NCBI GenBank assembly: GCA_910588035.1
Contig: CAJUPY010000031.1
Span: 1-19,277 of the forward strand
DNA length: 19,277 bases
Direction: 5' to 3'
Source of the DNA: an uncultured Muribaculaceae bacterium
Lineage (GTDB): Bacteria; Bacteroidota; Bacteroidia; Bacteroidales; Muribaculaceae
In this document: piece after piece, positions 1 through 7,822 of the stretch
Position numbering within the stretch: position 1 is the first letter of the stretch
How the letters are laid out: the number at the start of each line of letters is the position of its first letter
The notes under the pieces: model-generated
Databases searched by the model: none
Told to the model about the DNA's origin: nothing
Seen by the model: the letters and a program-made list of their open reading frames with translations, nothing else
Made by a program: the position numbers and the translations under genes

Positions 1-52
1 GCTCACCTCGACACTGCCAGTGTCGCGCTCTAGCCAGATGAGCTAATACCCC
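1..52 (-). tRNA. tRNA-Ala (GGC), 5' part, cut by the window edge
   Basis: Read on the minus strand the sequence starts with acceptor strand GGGGTAT (52-46), then a D arm GCTC...GAGC, then an anticodon stem CGACA/TGTCG enclosing the 7-base loop CTGGCAG. The anticodon is GGC (complement at 16-18), which reads alanine GCC/GCU codons. The variable loop AGGTG and the first bases of the T stem follow before the window ends. The T arm and 3' acceptor strand lie outside the window. A promoter sits directly upstream (65-96). Confidence 0.93.
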
Positions 53-64
53 GTTGTTTTCAGT

Positions 65-96
65 GCAAATTTAAGCATTGTTTTTGTAACGGCAAA
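65..96 (-). promoter_or_regulatory. Bacteroidota-type promoter of tRNA-Ala
   Basis: On the minus strand TTTG (96-93) is followed after 19 bp by TAAATTTGC (73-65), matching the Bacteroidota consensus TTTG-N19-21-TAnnTTTG. The -7 box ends 12 bp before the mature tRNA 5' end at 52. The TTTG element is part of the T-tract of the pfkA terminator. Confidence 0.75.
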
Positions 97-141
97 AAAA
101 ATCTTCAGAAAGAAGATAAAAAGTCGTTCTTTCTGAAGATT
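94..141 (-). terminator. Rho-independent terminator of pfkA
   Basis: A perfect 15-bp inverted repeat (arms 100-114 and 127-141, 12-base loop) is followed on the minus strand by a run of T (100-94). It starts 20 bp after the pfkA stop codon. The stem is A/T-rich but long and perfect. Confidence 0.88.
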
Positions 142-161
142 ATATGTCGGCGATAGATCGA

Positions 162-1142
162 TCAGATCGACAGGCGGCGCAGCGTGTCGAGGAGGCTGCG
201 GTTTATCGGCTTGTCGTTTTTGATCGCTTTTGTGAACGGCACATATACAATCTCGTCGTTCTTGATGCCTATCATGACGTTACGCTGGTCATCGAGCAGT
301 GCGTCTATGGCGGCCGCACCCATGCGTGAGGCGAGAATGCGGTCGTGGGCTGTGGGTGAGCCACCGCGCTGCAGGTGTCCGAGAATCGAGACTCTCACAT
401 CATAGGAGGGGTATTCGTTCTTGACACGTTCGGCGAGCCCCATGGCTCCACCGGTGACCGGACTTTCTGCAACCAGAACGATCGATGAGTTCTTGCTCTT
501 GCGGAATCCGTTCTCGATCAGTTCGGCCAACTGGTCGACCTCGGTCGAGATTTCGGGAATGATTGCGGCTTCGGCTCCCGAGGCGATCGCGCCGTTCAGG
601 GCGAGGAAACCGGCGTCGCGCCCCATCACTTCGATAAAGAAGAGGCGTTCGTGGCTTGTGGCGGTGTCGCGTATTTTGTCGACACACTCCATGATCGTGT
701 TCAGGGCGGTATCATAGCCGATCGTCGTGTCGGTGCCGTAGAGGTCATTGTCTATGGTGCCGGGCAGGCCGATTATCGGGAAATTGAACTCGTTGGCGAA
801 GATTCGTGCGCCTGAGAGAGATCCGTCACCGCCGATCACGACAAGTGCGTCGATCTCATGGCGTTTCAGAATGTCGTAGGCCAGCTGGCGGCCTTCGGGG
901 GTCTGAAATTCCTTGCAACGTGCTGTTTTCAGAATGGTGCCACCCATTTGAATGATGTTCGATACGTTCTGGGTGCGGAATTCCACAATCTCGTCTGAGA
1001 TCAGTCCTTTGTATCCGCGGTAGATTCCATACACTTTAAAACCGCTGTAGATAGCCGATCGTGTCACGGCGCGTATAGCGGCGTTCATGCCCGGGGCATC
1101 ACCTCCTGAAGTCAGTATGCCGATGCTTCTGATTTCTGACAT
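162..1142 (-). CDS. pfkA: ATP-dependent 6-phosphofructokinase
   Basis: This cytoplasmic glycolytic enzyme phosphorylates fructose 6-phosphate to fructose 1,6-bisphosphate. The 326-residue protein is the usual length for the short bacterial PfkA type. Visible motifs are TSGGDAPGMNAA (11-22), GGDGS (104-108), PGTIDND (127-133, with D131 matching the catalytic aspartate), MGRDAG (173-178) and GHLQRGGSPTAHDR (255-268). Glycine rather than Asp in GGDGS, and glycine rather than Lys before TIDND, mark the ATP-dependent and not the pyrophosphate-dependent type, from family knowledge. The ATG at 1142 is the only sensible start because MSEIRSIGIL leads straight into the nucleotide-binding strand. The gene has its own promoter with a 26-bp palindrome over the -33 box, and its own terminator, so it is probably monocistronic. 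Confidence 0.97.
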   Translation of the reverse strand: MSEIRSIGILTSGGDAPGMNAAIRAVTRSAIYSGFKVYGIYRGYKGLISDEIVEFRTQNVSNIIQMGGTILKTARCKEFQTPEGRQLAYDILKRHEIDALVVIGGDGSLSGARIFANEFNFPIIGLPGTIDNDLYGTDTTIGYDTALNTIMECVDKIRDTATSHERLFFIEVMGRDAGFLALNGAIASGAEAAIIPEISTEVDQLAELIENGFRKSKNSSIVLVAESPVTGGAMGLAERVKNEYPSYDVRVSILGHLQRGGSPTAHDRILASRMGAAAIDALLDDQRNVMIGIKNDEIVYVPFTKAIKNDKPINRSLLDTLRRLSI

Positions 1143-1182
1143 AATTCTTTATTCTTTTTCGTTAAACTCTTTCTTGATAATT

Positions 1183-1216
1183 GCAAAGATACGAATTCAT
1201 CGGGTGCAAACGCAAA
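1183..1216 (-). promoter_or_regulatory. Bacteroidota-type promoter of pfkA
   Basis: On the minus strand TTTG (1216-1213) is followed after 21 bp by TATCTTTGC (1191-1183), 40 bp before the pfkA start codon. This fits TTTG-N19-21-TAnnTTTG. The -33 element lies inside the palindrome 1206-1231. The rest of the 188-bp gap between pfkA and the DUF2461 gene is A/T-rich, and I see no convincing terminator in it. Confidence 0.75.
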
Positions 1217-1231
1217 TTAATTTGCGTTTGC
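1206..1231. promoter_or_regulatory. Perfect 26-bp palindrome over the pfkA -33 box (candidate operator)
   Basis: The half-site GCAAACGCAAATT (1206-1218) is followed with no spacer by its exact reverse complement (1219-1231). A zero-loop dyad is typical of a site for a dimeric repressor or activator, not of an RNA hairpin. No T-run follows on either strand, which argues against a terminator. It covers the -33 element of the pfkA promoter, so a bound protein would be expected to affect pfkA transcription. The protein is unknown. Confidence 0.6.
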
Positions 1232-1330
1232 CAAGCGAGAGTATCTAAGACGAGGTCAAAGGTACGCAAAATGATTGCAATCGCGTAAGTCGATATGTCT
1301 CTAAATTTAGTAAAATTCTGTCAAAATCAA

Positions 1331-2005
1331 TTATTCGTCTATCGAATAGTTGAGAAAATCAATGAACGGCCGCAGTTCCCTGAACAGTTCCGAAGTTTTT
1401 TCGACCCAGTCGCCGTCTTCGAAGAAACGGCGGTCACAGCGGTGGAACTTGCCGAAATCTTTCAAGCGCAGAAGGTCGGCGTCGGGGTGGTTGCGGTCCC
1501 AGCCCTTGGGCACGGTCTTCAACATGTCTCCGACCCAACCCGGATAGTCGGTCGACAACGGTTTGCTGTCGATGATCTCCCGAAACTCCTCGATGTTGTC
1601 GACAACGGCCTGACGCACCTTGCGCAACATTGGCTGTGGCGGACACCACAGGCCGCCGTAGAGTCCTTGTACTTTCTTGTCAGAACCGATCTGAATGTAG
1701 TATGACGCATGACTGTCTTTGCGCCCCATCGGATTGAAGACGGCTGAGAAATAGGTCTTGTAGGGCGATTTATCGGGGCTGAAGCGTGTGTCGCGGTAGA
1801 ATCGGTAGAAGACATCTTTTTCTGGTTGACGCAGAAGCTCCCGGTTCCAACCGGCCATCATTGCCCTCAGACGTTTTATGTCGTCACACCAACATTGGCG
1901 CACGTAATCATATTCTTCCCTGTGGTCTTTGAACCACTGGCGGTCGTTGTTCCGGCCAATTTCGTCAAGAAATTGATAGAGCCGCGTGATGTAGTTTCCA
2001 CTCAT
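1331..2005 (-). CDS. DUF2461 family protein (TIGR02453-like)
   Basis: This is a 224-residue soluble protein with no signal peptide or membrane segment. It resembles the DUF2461/TIGR02453 family: an aromatic N-terminal part with FLDEIGRNNDRQWFKDHR (13-30), a central RDTRFSPDKSPYKTYFSA block, then YYIQI and GLYGGLW. Members are widespread in bacteria and some fungi, and I know of no established biochemical function. It is the last gene of the psd operon, 6 bp after the DUF4834 gene, with pfkA downstream under a separate promoter. The ATG at 2005 gives the normal family start just before the first helix. Confidence 0.85.
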   Translation of the reverse strand: MSGNYITRLYQFLDEIGRNNDRQWFKDHREEYDYVRQCWCDDIKRLRAMMAGWNRELLRQPEKDVFYRFYRDTRFSPDKSPYKTYFSAVFNPMGRKDSHASYYIQIGSDKKVQGLYGGLWCPPQPMLRKVRQAVVDNIEEFREIIDSKPLSTDYPGWVGDMLKTVPKGWDRNHPDADLLRLKDFGKFHRCDRRFFEDGDWVEKTSELFRELRPFIDFLNYSIDE

Positions 2006-2011
2006 TGTTGC

Positions 2012-2347
2012 TTAAGGTTTTATCTCTTCCCATTCGACATCGACGATCTGGCTTTCGGCAGTGAAACGGGTCGTTGTCTCACCCGATCCGGTAGTATCGG
2101 TAGTATTGGTTTCACTGACGGTAATTTCCTCAAATTCGACATATTCGCCGACCGAGGGATCTATTTTCTTGCGACGACGCTGTGGCTGCCGACGGTGTTG
2201 GCCGTCACGGGTACCGGGCCGGGAAGTTTCTCTTGCGCCGCCAAACATCTCGTTGAACCGGTTTTTAAGACGACGGTAGGCGAGATAGGCTTTTATGGCG
2301 GGAATGGCGAAAAACAATATTATCAATAATAGCAGGAATCCCCACAT
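2012..2347 (-). CDS. DUF4834-like small membrane protein
   Basis: The protein has 111 residues. Residues 1-23 form one hydrophobic segment (MWGFLLLLIILFFAIPAIKA), followed by a strongly basic stretch with QRRRKK, then an acidic Thr/Glu-rich tail ending VDVEWEEIKP. This layout and its place next to pssA in Bacteroidales match what is annotated as DUF4834. Its function is unknown. The basic stretch after the segment suggests an N-terminal anchor with the rest in the cytoplasm. It lies 39 bp after pssA and 6 bp before the DUF2461 gene, so it is probably cotranscribed with the phospholipid genes. Confidence 0.72.
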   Translation of the reverse strand: MWGFLLLLIILFFAIPAIKAYLAYRRLKNRFNEMFGGARETSRPGTRDGQHRRQPQRRRKKIDPSVGEYVEFEEITVSETNTTDTTGSGETTTRFTAESQIVDVEWEEIKP

Positions 2348-2386
2348 AGATTTTCTCGAATTTTAAAGTGTGTGTAGTTCAGATTG

Positions 2387-3091
2387 TCATGCTTTGCGGC
2401 CTGCGACAGCCGACAGGGCCACGTAGGCGGCTATTGTCCACATCAGCCCGGTTATGCCACACAGTGACACCGAGATGACGGCAATGGCTATGATTACAAA
2501 TCTGTAAACGTTTTCCTTGAAGTGGAAGTTCTTGAATTTCAAAGAAAACATTCTCATGTCGGCAACCATGAGCAGAGACACTGCCACGGTTATTACGCTG
2601 ACAATCCAAGCCGGCATCATTGTCTCCAGGCTGTAGAGGCACGACACGAACCCGATCCAGAAAATCGCGTTGGCCGGAATCGGCAGGCCTGAGAATGTCG
2701 TCGACTGCGTGTCGTCGATGTTGAACTTCGCGAGCCTCAACGCTCCCATCAGCGGAATGAACAGCGATATGTAGCTCAAGGCATTGCCTCCGGTCAGATC
2801 AAGCATGGCGTTCAACAGCAGCATCGACGGGGCGACACCGAAACTGACCAGATCGGCCAGGGAGTCAAGTTCTTTGCCAAGTGCGGAATAAGCTGCGAGC
2901 AGACGGGCTGCCGCACCGTCACAGAAGTCGAAGACGGCAGCTGCTCCGATGCACACTGCTACCCATTGGTAGCCGGTCATGCAACCGATTGTCTCAGACG
3001 CGTGAAAGGAAAATATGATAGCTGTCAACCCCGACAGGAGGTTGAGCAATGTAATCGTGTTTGGAATGGATTGGACGATGCGTTTTAACAT
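2387..3091 (-). CDS. pssA: CDP-diacylglycerol--serine O-phosphatidyltransferase
   Basis: This integral membrane enzyme joins CDP-diacylglycerol and L-serine to make phosphatidylserine, the substrate of the neighbouring decarboxylase. The 234 residues contain the complete CDP-alcohol phosphatidyltransferase signature DG-x2-AR-x8-G-x3-D-x3-D (D58, G59, A62, R63, G72, D76, D80). Several hydrophobic segments surround it, at about 10-30, 40-57, 80-100, 140-160, 165-180 and 195-230. The start at 3091 overlaps the end of psd by 7 bp, so the two steps of phosphatidylethanolamine synthesis are translated from adjacent cistrons of one message. The N-terminus (SIPNTITLLNLLSG) is typical of the PssA family. 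Confidence 0.95.
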   Translation of the reverse strand: MLKRIVQSIPNTITLLNLLSGLTAIIFSFHASETIGCMTGYQWVAVCIGAAAVFDFCDGAAARLLAAYSALGKELDSLADLVSFGVAPSMLLLNAMLDLTGGNALSYISLFIPLMGALRLAKFNIDDTQSTTFSGLPIPANAIFWIGFVSCLYSLETMMPAWIVSVITVAVSLLMVADMRMFSLKFKNFHFKENVYRFVIIAIAVISVSLCGITGLMWTIAAYVALSAVAGRKA

Positions 3092-3768
3092 TCTTTTCCG
3101 GGGTTGAGGCGACCTACCTCGGTTATGCCTCCGACGGTTTTATCGCCGATTTTTACATAAATGTCAGTTCCCAAGGGTAGATAAAGGTCTATGCGTGAGC
3201 CGAATTTGATGAAGCCCATGTGGTCTTCGATCGATGCTTCGTCGCCCGGCTGGGCATATGTGACGATGCGTCGGGCCACTGCACCGGCTATCTGGCGCAT
3301 CAGAATCTCCTGTCCTTCCGGAGTTTTGATGACAACGGTAGAACGTTCGTTCTCTGTGCTCGATTTAGGCAGGTAGGCCGACATGAAACGGCCTGAATGG
3401 TGTTTTGTGTAAATCACTTCTCCGTCGACAGGAAACCAGTTGGCATGCACGTTGAATACAGACATGAAGACCGACAGCTGGATCACGTTGCGTTTCAGAT
3501 ATTCAGGTTCATAGACTTCCTCGAGTGCTACCACTTTGCCGTCGGCCGACGAGACGACAACATTTTTTCTGTTGCCGGTGAAGTTTCGGCGTGGCGAACG
3601 GAAGAAGTTGACCGTGAGAAGATAGAGAATGGTGGACAAAACCGTCAAGGTGGCCGGCACTGCGATGACAGAGTGTGCAAAATACCAAACCACACCGTTG
3701 ATTATCAGTAGGATAATCAGCAGTGCGACCAATATGTTGTTACCCTCATGGTGTATTCTTACTCTCAT
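3085..3768 (-). CDS. psd: Phosphatidylserine decarboxylase proenzyme, short form
   Basis: Psd decarboxylates phosphatidylserine to phosphatidylethanolamine at the inner membrane. It is a pyruvoyl enzyme made by self-cleavage of a proenzyme. This 227-residue protein is the short, Bacteroidota-type Psd. It has two hydrophobic stretches at about 11-30 and 35-55, a conserved core with SSADGKV (73-79), FMSVFNVHANWFPVDG (101-116) and GFIKFGSRID (185-194). Cleavage is expected between G190 and S191, leaving S191 as the pyruvoyl group of a small C-terminal subunit. It is the first gene of the operon, behind the promoter at 3808-3839, and overlaps pssA by 7 bp. Confidence 0.95.
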   Translation of the reverse strand: MRVRIHHEGNNILVALLIILLIINGVVWYFAHSVIAVPATLTVLSTILYLLTVNFFRSPRRNFTGNRKNVVVSSADGKVVALEEVYEPEYLKRNVIQLSVFMSVFNVHANWFPVDGEVIYTKHHSGRFMSAYLPKSSTENERSTVVIKTPEGQEILMRQIAGAVARRIVTYAQPGDEASIEDHMGFIKFGSRIDLYLPLGTDIYVKIGDKTVGGITEVGRLNPGKEC

Positions 3769-3807
3769 CAGTGTCGTTCTGTACGAAGGTTTGTCGGTGT
3801 TTATTCT

Positions 3808-3839
3808 GCAAAGATATTACAAATTTTTTAAATAACAAG
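3808..3839 (-). promoter_or_regulatory. Bacteroidota-type promoter of the psd-pssA operon
   Basis: On the minus strand CTTG (3839-3836) is followed after 19 bp by TATCTTTGC (3816-3808), 39 bp before the psd start codon. The -7 box matches TAnnTTTG exactly and the -33 box is one base off. I see no strong terminator between the upstream gene's stop (3869) and this promoter, so some read-through from the large upstream operon is possible. Confidence 0.72.
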
Positions 3840-3868
3840 TTCATCGCTCTAAAATATCGCGGTTGTGC

Positions 3869-4678
3869 CTAATTGCCGAATGACCGCGGCGGTGCTATTG
3901 TGGGGTTGCCGAATTCCTGTCGGCTCGAACGGAAAATGTTGTATAGAATGCCGCCGACGTTCACTCCGATCTTGACGTTGTTGTTGAATTTGTAGTAAGG
4001 TGTCACGATCGGCTCGAAACGGTAGTTGCGTGTGTTTTGCTGCATGATGCTCTGAGCTCCGACATCGACACCCCAGTGGTCGTCTAATTTCAGTGACATG
4101 AAACCTCCGAACGTCTGCGAGGGGCTGAATCCGAGCATTGCCGGCTGATAGAGTTTCGGTTTGGTGTAATAGCGGCCGAATAGGGTCACCCCCACCCTGT
4201 CGCTTATGTCGTAACTAAGTGAGCCTCCGAATCCCCACATTGTTCTCAGACCGCGGTAGTAGCCATATTTGACAGCTCCGACATCACCTTCGACGGTGAA
4301 TCGGCCGACGCGTTGGCTGAACATGACCATGCCCGATTCCACCCCCATCATGCCCGGAAACGAAGAAGTGCCTCCGACGGCGTTGATGTTGCCTGTCGAC
4401 CATGCGCCGACGGTGGCGATGCCGGGTGTGAAGTTGTGGAACATCGAGGAAATCTCGCGTGTGTCGAGATTGTCGGTCGTCAACGGATGTCTGACAGCCG
4501 GTTCTTTTATCTCTGGCATCATCACGGCACGATTGCCCGCGTTTTCGCGGCTAAGGGAGTCAGGCTTATCGGTCACGGCTGCAGGAACTGACATGAGCGT
4601 GTCGGGGTGCTCGGTCTGTGCTGTGGCGGTGAAAAGCGTCAGTGTCGCGAGCGTGAATGTCAACAGAGCCGCTTTCAT
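3869..4678 (-). CDS. Secreted conserved protein, probable outer-membrane beta-barrel
   Basis: I cannot name this 269-residue protein. Residues 1-20 are a clear Sec signal peptide ending ATA-QTE. Residues 21-80 look unstructured (Pro, Asp and Ser rich). From about 85 to 250 there are repeated short strands alternating hydrophobic and polar residues and rich in Gly and aromatics (for example VGVTLFGRYYTKPKLY, GGFMSLKLDDHWGVDVGAQS, VKIGVNVGGILYNIF), as in a small outer-membrane barrel. It does not end in the usual terminal aromatic but in RSFGN. It is the last gene of the 11-gene operon and overlaps the phosphoesterase stop by 4 bp (ATGA), so the two are probably translationally coupled. Barrel topology is inference from strand pattern only. 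Confidence 0.68.
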   Translation of the reverse strand: MKAALLTFTLATLTLFTATAQTEHPDTLMSVPAAVTDKPDSLSRENAGNRAVMMPEIKEPAVRHPLTTDNLDTREISSMFHNFTPGIATVGAWSTGNINAVGGTSSFPGMMGVESGMVMFSQRVGRFTVEGDVGAVKYGYYRGLRTMWGFGGSLSYDISDRVGVTLFGRYYTKPKLYQPAMLGFSPSQTFGGFMSLKLDDHWGVDVGAQSIMQQNTRNYRFEPIVTPYYKFNNNVKIGVNVGGILYNIFRSSRQEFGNPTIAPPRSFGN

Positions 4679-5652
4679 TTCTTCTTGCCGAAGTCGTCGG
4701 GATAGCTGACGCTTTCTATTATCTCGCCTCCGCGCAGATAGATGTGGGTGTCAAGCGAACGGGTCCCTTCATGGAGGGTGATCACTCTCGCTCCGTTGCG
4801 GAGGTGGTTATAGACTGTGTTACCGCCTGAATAGCGGCCGTAGCCGAGCAGAATGCCGTACCAGTCGCCTACAAAATCGTTGTCGTGGTCATGGCCGAAA
4901 AACATTGCGTAGACGTCGCCGGTTTCGCGTGCCGAGATGAACAGTCCGGAATTCATGTCAGGACTGCACACTTTCTCTTTCTTGGTGCCTGTGATTTTTC
5001 CTTTTTCTGCCATTTGTGCCACTTCGGGCAGCGGAATGTGGAAGAACATCAGCGACGGAACGGGGCGTCCGCCGTTGTCGGCCATATAGTCGCGTGCGAG
5101 CTGGCGATGCCACATGATCTGTTCTGCTTCGATCCAGGCATATTTACCTGTTCCTTTCAGGTAGTTGCCCCCATGGGAGTCGATGCAATAGAACACCGAT
5201 GCCACGCTGTCTGATTTCGACGATATGATTTCCACAACATAGTCGGGACTCTCGGTGTCTCCTCTCGGTGGTGCGACACATCGGGGTTTTGTCTGAAGAC
5301 GATCGTAGATCTCACCCAATGATGCATCAAACTGCATGTCGTGGTTGCCGAAGGTGAACGCAAACGGAATGCCGCGTCTGACAATCGGCTGAAAAATCGT
5401 GTCGATGCTGTTGAGGGCACCGTCGGCATAGACCATGTCGCCGGTGACGATGACGAAATCGGGTTTCTCCGCATCGAGAACCTCCTCGATCAGTTCGATC
5501 GAAACCTCTGAGGCTTTCTTGCCCCATTTATGGTGAATGTCGGTCAGCTGCACGATCTTGAATGTGCCGTCGGCGTTGAAGCGCAACGGCTCGGCGGCGT
5601 GTAATGAACTACAGAACACTGCTGCGATTAATAGTGATATCAGTTGTTTCAT
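4675..5652 (-). CDS. Exported calcineurin-like metallophosphoesterase
   Basis: This 325-residue protein has a signal peptide (1-19, cleavage after HAA or nearby) and then one metallophosphoesterase domain. Metal-ligand motifs appear in the expected order: D38-x-H40 in QLTDIH, G71-D72 in VTGDM, GNHD (102-105), H205 in FFHIPL and GHDH (253-256). All ligands of a two-metal site are present, so it should be active. It resembles the Dcr2/purple-acid-phosphatase-29-like branch of periplasmic phosphatases. The substrate is not apparent; it could be a phosphomonoester or phosphodiester. It overlaps the upstream FGE-like gene and the downstream barrel gene by 4 bp each (ATGA). That placement suggests a role linked to the operon's envelope proteins. 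Confidence 0.9.
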   Translation of the reverse strand: MKQLISLLIAAVFCSSLHAAEPLRFNADGTFKIVQLTDIHHKWGKKASEVSIELIEEVLDAEKPDFVIVTGDMVYADGALNSIDTIFQPIVRRGIPFAFTFGNHDMQFDASLGEIYDRLQTKPRCVAPPRGDTESPDYVVEIISSKSDSVASVFYCIDSHGGNYLKGTGKYAWIEAEQIMWHRQLARDYMADNGGRPVPSLMFFHIPLPEVAQMAEKGKITGTKKEKVCSPDMNSGLFISARETGDVYAMFFGHDHDNDFVGDWYGILLGYGRYSGGNTVYNHLRNGARVITLHEGTRSLDTHIYLRGGEIIESVSYPDDFGKKK

Positions 5653-6692
5653 TGGCTTGAATTTTCAGTGTTGCCGGTATCCATGACCAACCTCACTCCT
5701 GCTATATAGTTGCAATAATTTTTTTCTTGTTCGCGTAAATCTACGTCCCATCGGCTTGAATTGGTGACGTATTCCTTGTCTGAATAATAGTCTCCGCCTC
5801 TGACGACTTTTTTGTTGCCCACCGACGGTCCTTTCGGATCTACAAGATCGGTGCTGTCGTATGGCGCGTAAAAATCGCTGCAATATTCGCTGACATTTCC
5901 ACTCATGTCATAGATTCCGAGTTCGTTAGGGGCTTTTGTCTTTACCGAATGTGTATAGATCTTGCTTGTCCTGTAGTACCAGGCCACATCATCGGGATTG
6001 TCTGAACCTGAATAGACGTGGTTACCGCCTTTGTGACCGCCACGCGCGGCGTATTCCCACTCGGCTTCGGTCGGCAGACGGAAACGTCTGCCTGTCAGTT
6101 CACTGAGCCGTTCAGTGAACCCGACGGCCTCGTTCCACATGATTCCCTCTACCGGGCCGTTGTCATTTTTGAAGATAGACGGGCTTTTGCCGGTAAGTAC
6201 TCTCCACAATCGTTGGGTAACCTCGGTTTCGGCAATGTAATAGTCTTTTGTCAATGTGATTTCACGAGTGGGAAATTCAATTTCATTGACACTGTCGTGT
6301 CTGGTTCTTGCTCCCATTGTGAATTTCCCTTTTTTCACAAGAATCATTTTGAAGGCTATTGAATCACCGTTGCCGTCAGCAACTTTGACCGTCACGGTTT
6401 CGGGAAGGGGTTGTTCGGCCAATTGTTCAGATTCCGTCTGTTTTTCTGCGATTACAGTCTCTTCACTCCCCGTCTGCATCTGTTCTTGAGAGGTCAGCCC
6501 GGCGGTCTGATTGCCATTTTTAGCGAAATAGATAGCCACGGCAATAAATGACGAGACAATGACCGTTGCGAGCGCGGGTTGCCCTATTCTTTCCCACCAC
6601 GATTTCTTTGAAGAGATCTTTGGCTGCTCGGGACGGATTATATCGCCCTTGTCGCGTTGACGTTCATTGAGGTCAGACGGTTTCATCGTCAT
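5649..6692 (-). CDS. Membrane-anchored FGE-sulfatase (SUMF1-like) domain protein
   Basis: The 347-residue protein has three parts. Residues 1-36 are a cytoplasmic tail with the tag LNERQRDKGDIIRPEQP (8-24) and a juxtamembrane WWERIGQP. Residues 37-57 are one transmembrane helix. A Glu/Gln-rich linker follows, then an FGE-sulfatase fold from about 112 to 338 (MILVKKGKFTMGA, ETEVTQRLW, FRLPTEAEWEYAARGG, LGIYDMSGNVSEYCSD, VVRGGDYYS, AGVRLV). After RGG, where true formylglycine-generating enzyme has its two active-site cysteines, this protein has DYYSDKEYV, so FGE oxidase activity is not expected. Unlike the two neighbouring FGE-like proteins it has an anchor instead of a signal peptide and CALIKV domain. 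Start 6692 (MTMKPS) forms ATGA with the upstream stop; the Met at 6686 is an alternative. Confidence 0.86.
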   Translation of the reverse strand: MTMKPSDLNERQRDKGDIIRPEQPKISSKKSWWERIGQPALATVIVSSFIAVAIYFAKNGNQTAGLTSQEQMQTGSEETVIAEKQTESEQLAEQPLPETVTVKVADGNGDSIAFKMILVKKGKFTMGARTRHDSVNEIEFPTREITLTKDYYIAETEVTQRLWRVLTGKSPSIFKNDNGPVEGIMWNEAVGFTERLSELTGRRFRLPTEAEWEYAARGGHKGGNHVYSGSDNPDDVAWYYRTSKIYTHSVKTKAPNELGIYDMSGNVSEYCSDFYAPYDSTDLVDPKGPSVGNKKVVRGGDYYSDKEYVTNSSRWDVDLREQEKNYCNYIAGVRLVMDTGNTENSSQ

Positions 6693-7822
6693 TGCAGCTC
6701 CATTACGATTCTGAGCCCCGTGTTGCTCTCGCGGTCGTTCTCACCAACGCGTCTGCGGAATGCGTTGCGAAGGGTTCCCGGGTCGTTGCTGTCCCAGGCT
6801 CCACCCCGGCGCACACGTTGTTTTCCGTTGGCCGGACCTTTGGGGTCGTTAATGTCACGTTTGTCGTAGTTTGCCTTGTAGTCGCTGCAGAGTTCATAGA
6901 CGTTTCCGCTCATGTCGTATATGCCGATTTCATTGGGCTGTCTGGTCATGACCGGTTGAGGACGGCTATGGCTGTTGCCGAAATACCAGGCCACTTCGTC
7001 GGCATTGTTCGAGCCGGAGTAGGCGTGGTGAGATGTCTTGTGGGCACCGCGTGCGGCATATTCCCATTCGGCTTCGGTCGGCAGACGGAATTTCGCACCT
7101 GTCAGCGCACTGAGACGTGCCGCGAATTCATTGGCTTCGAGCCAGGTTATGTTCTCAACCGGATTGTCGGGATTCTTGAACTTCGACGGATTGCTACCCA
7201 TGACCGCTTCCCACAGTCGTTGGGTGACTTCGCTCCGGCCGATATAGTAGTGGTTTGAGATGTATACACGTCTGACGGGTTTTTCATCGTCGTCGGCACC
7301 ATATTGCTCGGGTGTGGCACCCATGGCAAACTCGCCGTTGGCTACAAGAACCATGTCGAAGCTTACTTTCTGTGTCGGTTTCGATGTCGTTGAACCGGTT
7401 CTGACAGAATTTACCGTCGGAGTGACTTCGACTGTGAGCAGGTCACGCAGTCCTGTTTCCGATCGGGTCACCGGAAGCAAATAGGTGGTGTTTTTCTTCA
7501 GATCGGAATACTCAAATCTGAACGGTTCGGTCTCGGGGGCCAGCAGGGCTATGACGCCGCTGCCCGCGGGAACATAGATCCAGAGAGCGTCATCTTTCTG
7601 CTCGGTCTTGATGCCGTCGCCTCCCACGACCAATCCGTCGGGCCGGGTCTCGAATTTCACTTTGATAAGGGCACACGGCTGACCGCTTTTGTCTTTGACT
7701 TGGTGAACTGCTGCCGAAAGATCGCCCGTCACAGGTTCAAGTCCTGTAGTGCCGAATACGTCGGCAATTGCCGACAGTGATGCCGTCAGCAGTGTTATGA
7801 GTGTCAGTGTGAGTTTTTTCAT
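6689..7822 (-). CDS. Exported FGE-sulfatase (SUMF1-like) protein with N-terminal CALIKV domain, copy 2
   Basis: The 377 residues comprise a signal peptide (1-20), a beta-rich domain at about 28-135 with the hallmark GQPCALIKV (47-55) and KNTTYLLPV, and an FGE-sulfatase domain at about 153-376 (MVLVANGEFAMGATPEQ, SEVTQRLWEAVMG, FRLPTEAEWEYAARG, IGIYDMSGNVYELCSDY, RVRRGGAWDS, NTGLRIVM). Such two-domain proteins are common in Bacteroidales. The post-RGG segment is AWDSNDPGTL, without the FGE cysteine pair, so it is probably a binding or structural domain. It is a close paralogue of the gene at 8435-9559, and part of the shared core is almost identical at DNA level. It overlaps the 204-residue membrane protein gene and the anchored FGE-like gene by ATGA junctions. 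Confidence 0.87.
   Translation of the reverse strand: MKKLTLTLITLLTASLSAIADVFGTTGLEPVTGDLSAAVHQVKDKSGQPCALIKVKFETRPDGLVVGGDGIKTEQKDDALWIYVPAGSGVIALLAPETEPFRFEYSDLKKNTTYLLPVTRSETGLRDLLTVEVTPTVNSVRTGSTTSKPTQKVSFDMVLVANGEFAMGATPEQYGADDDEKPVRRVYISNHYYIGRSEVTQRLWEAVMGSNPSKFKNPDNPVENITWLEANEFAARLSALTGAKFRLPTEAEWEYAARGAHKTSHHAYSGSNNADEVAWYFGNSHSRPQPVMTRQPNEIGIYDMSGNVYELCSDYKANYDKRDINDPKGPANGKQRVRRGGAWDSNDPGTLRNAFRRRVGENDRESNTGLRIVMELQ

Noticed and set aside
162..1142. Pyrophosphate-dependent phosphofructokinase
   Set aside because: The GGDGS and PGTIDND motifs carry the glycines typical of the ATP-dependent type, where PPi-dependent enzymes have Asp and Lys.
1206..1231. The 26-bp palindrome as terminator of the DUF2461 gene
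   Set aside because: There is no loop and no T-run on the downstream side, and it overlaps a promoter element, so an operator is the better reading.
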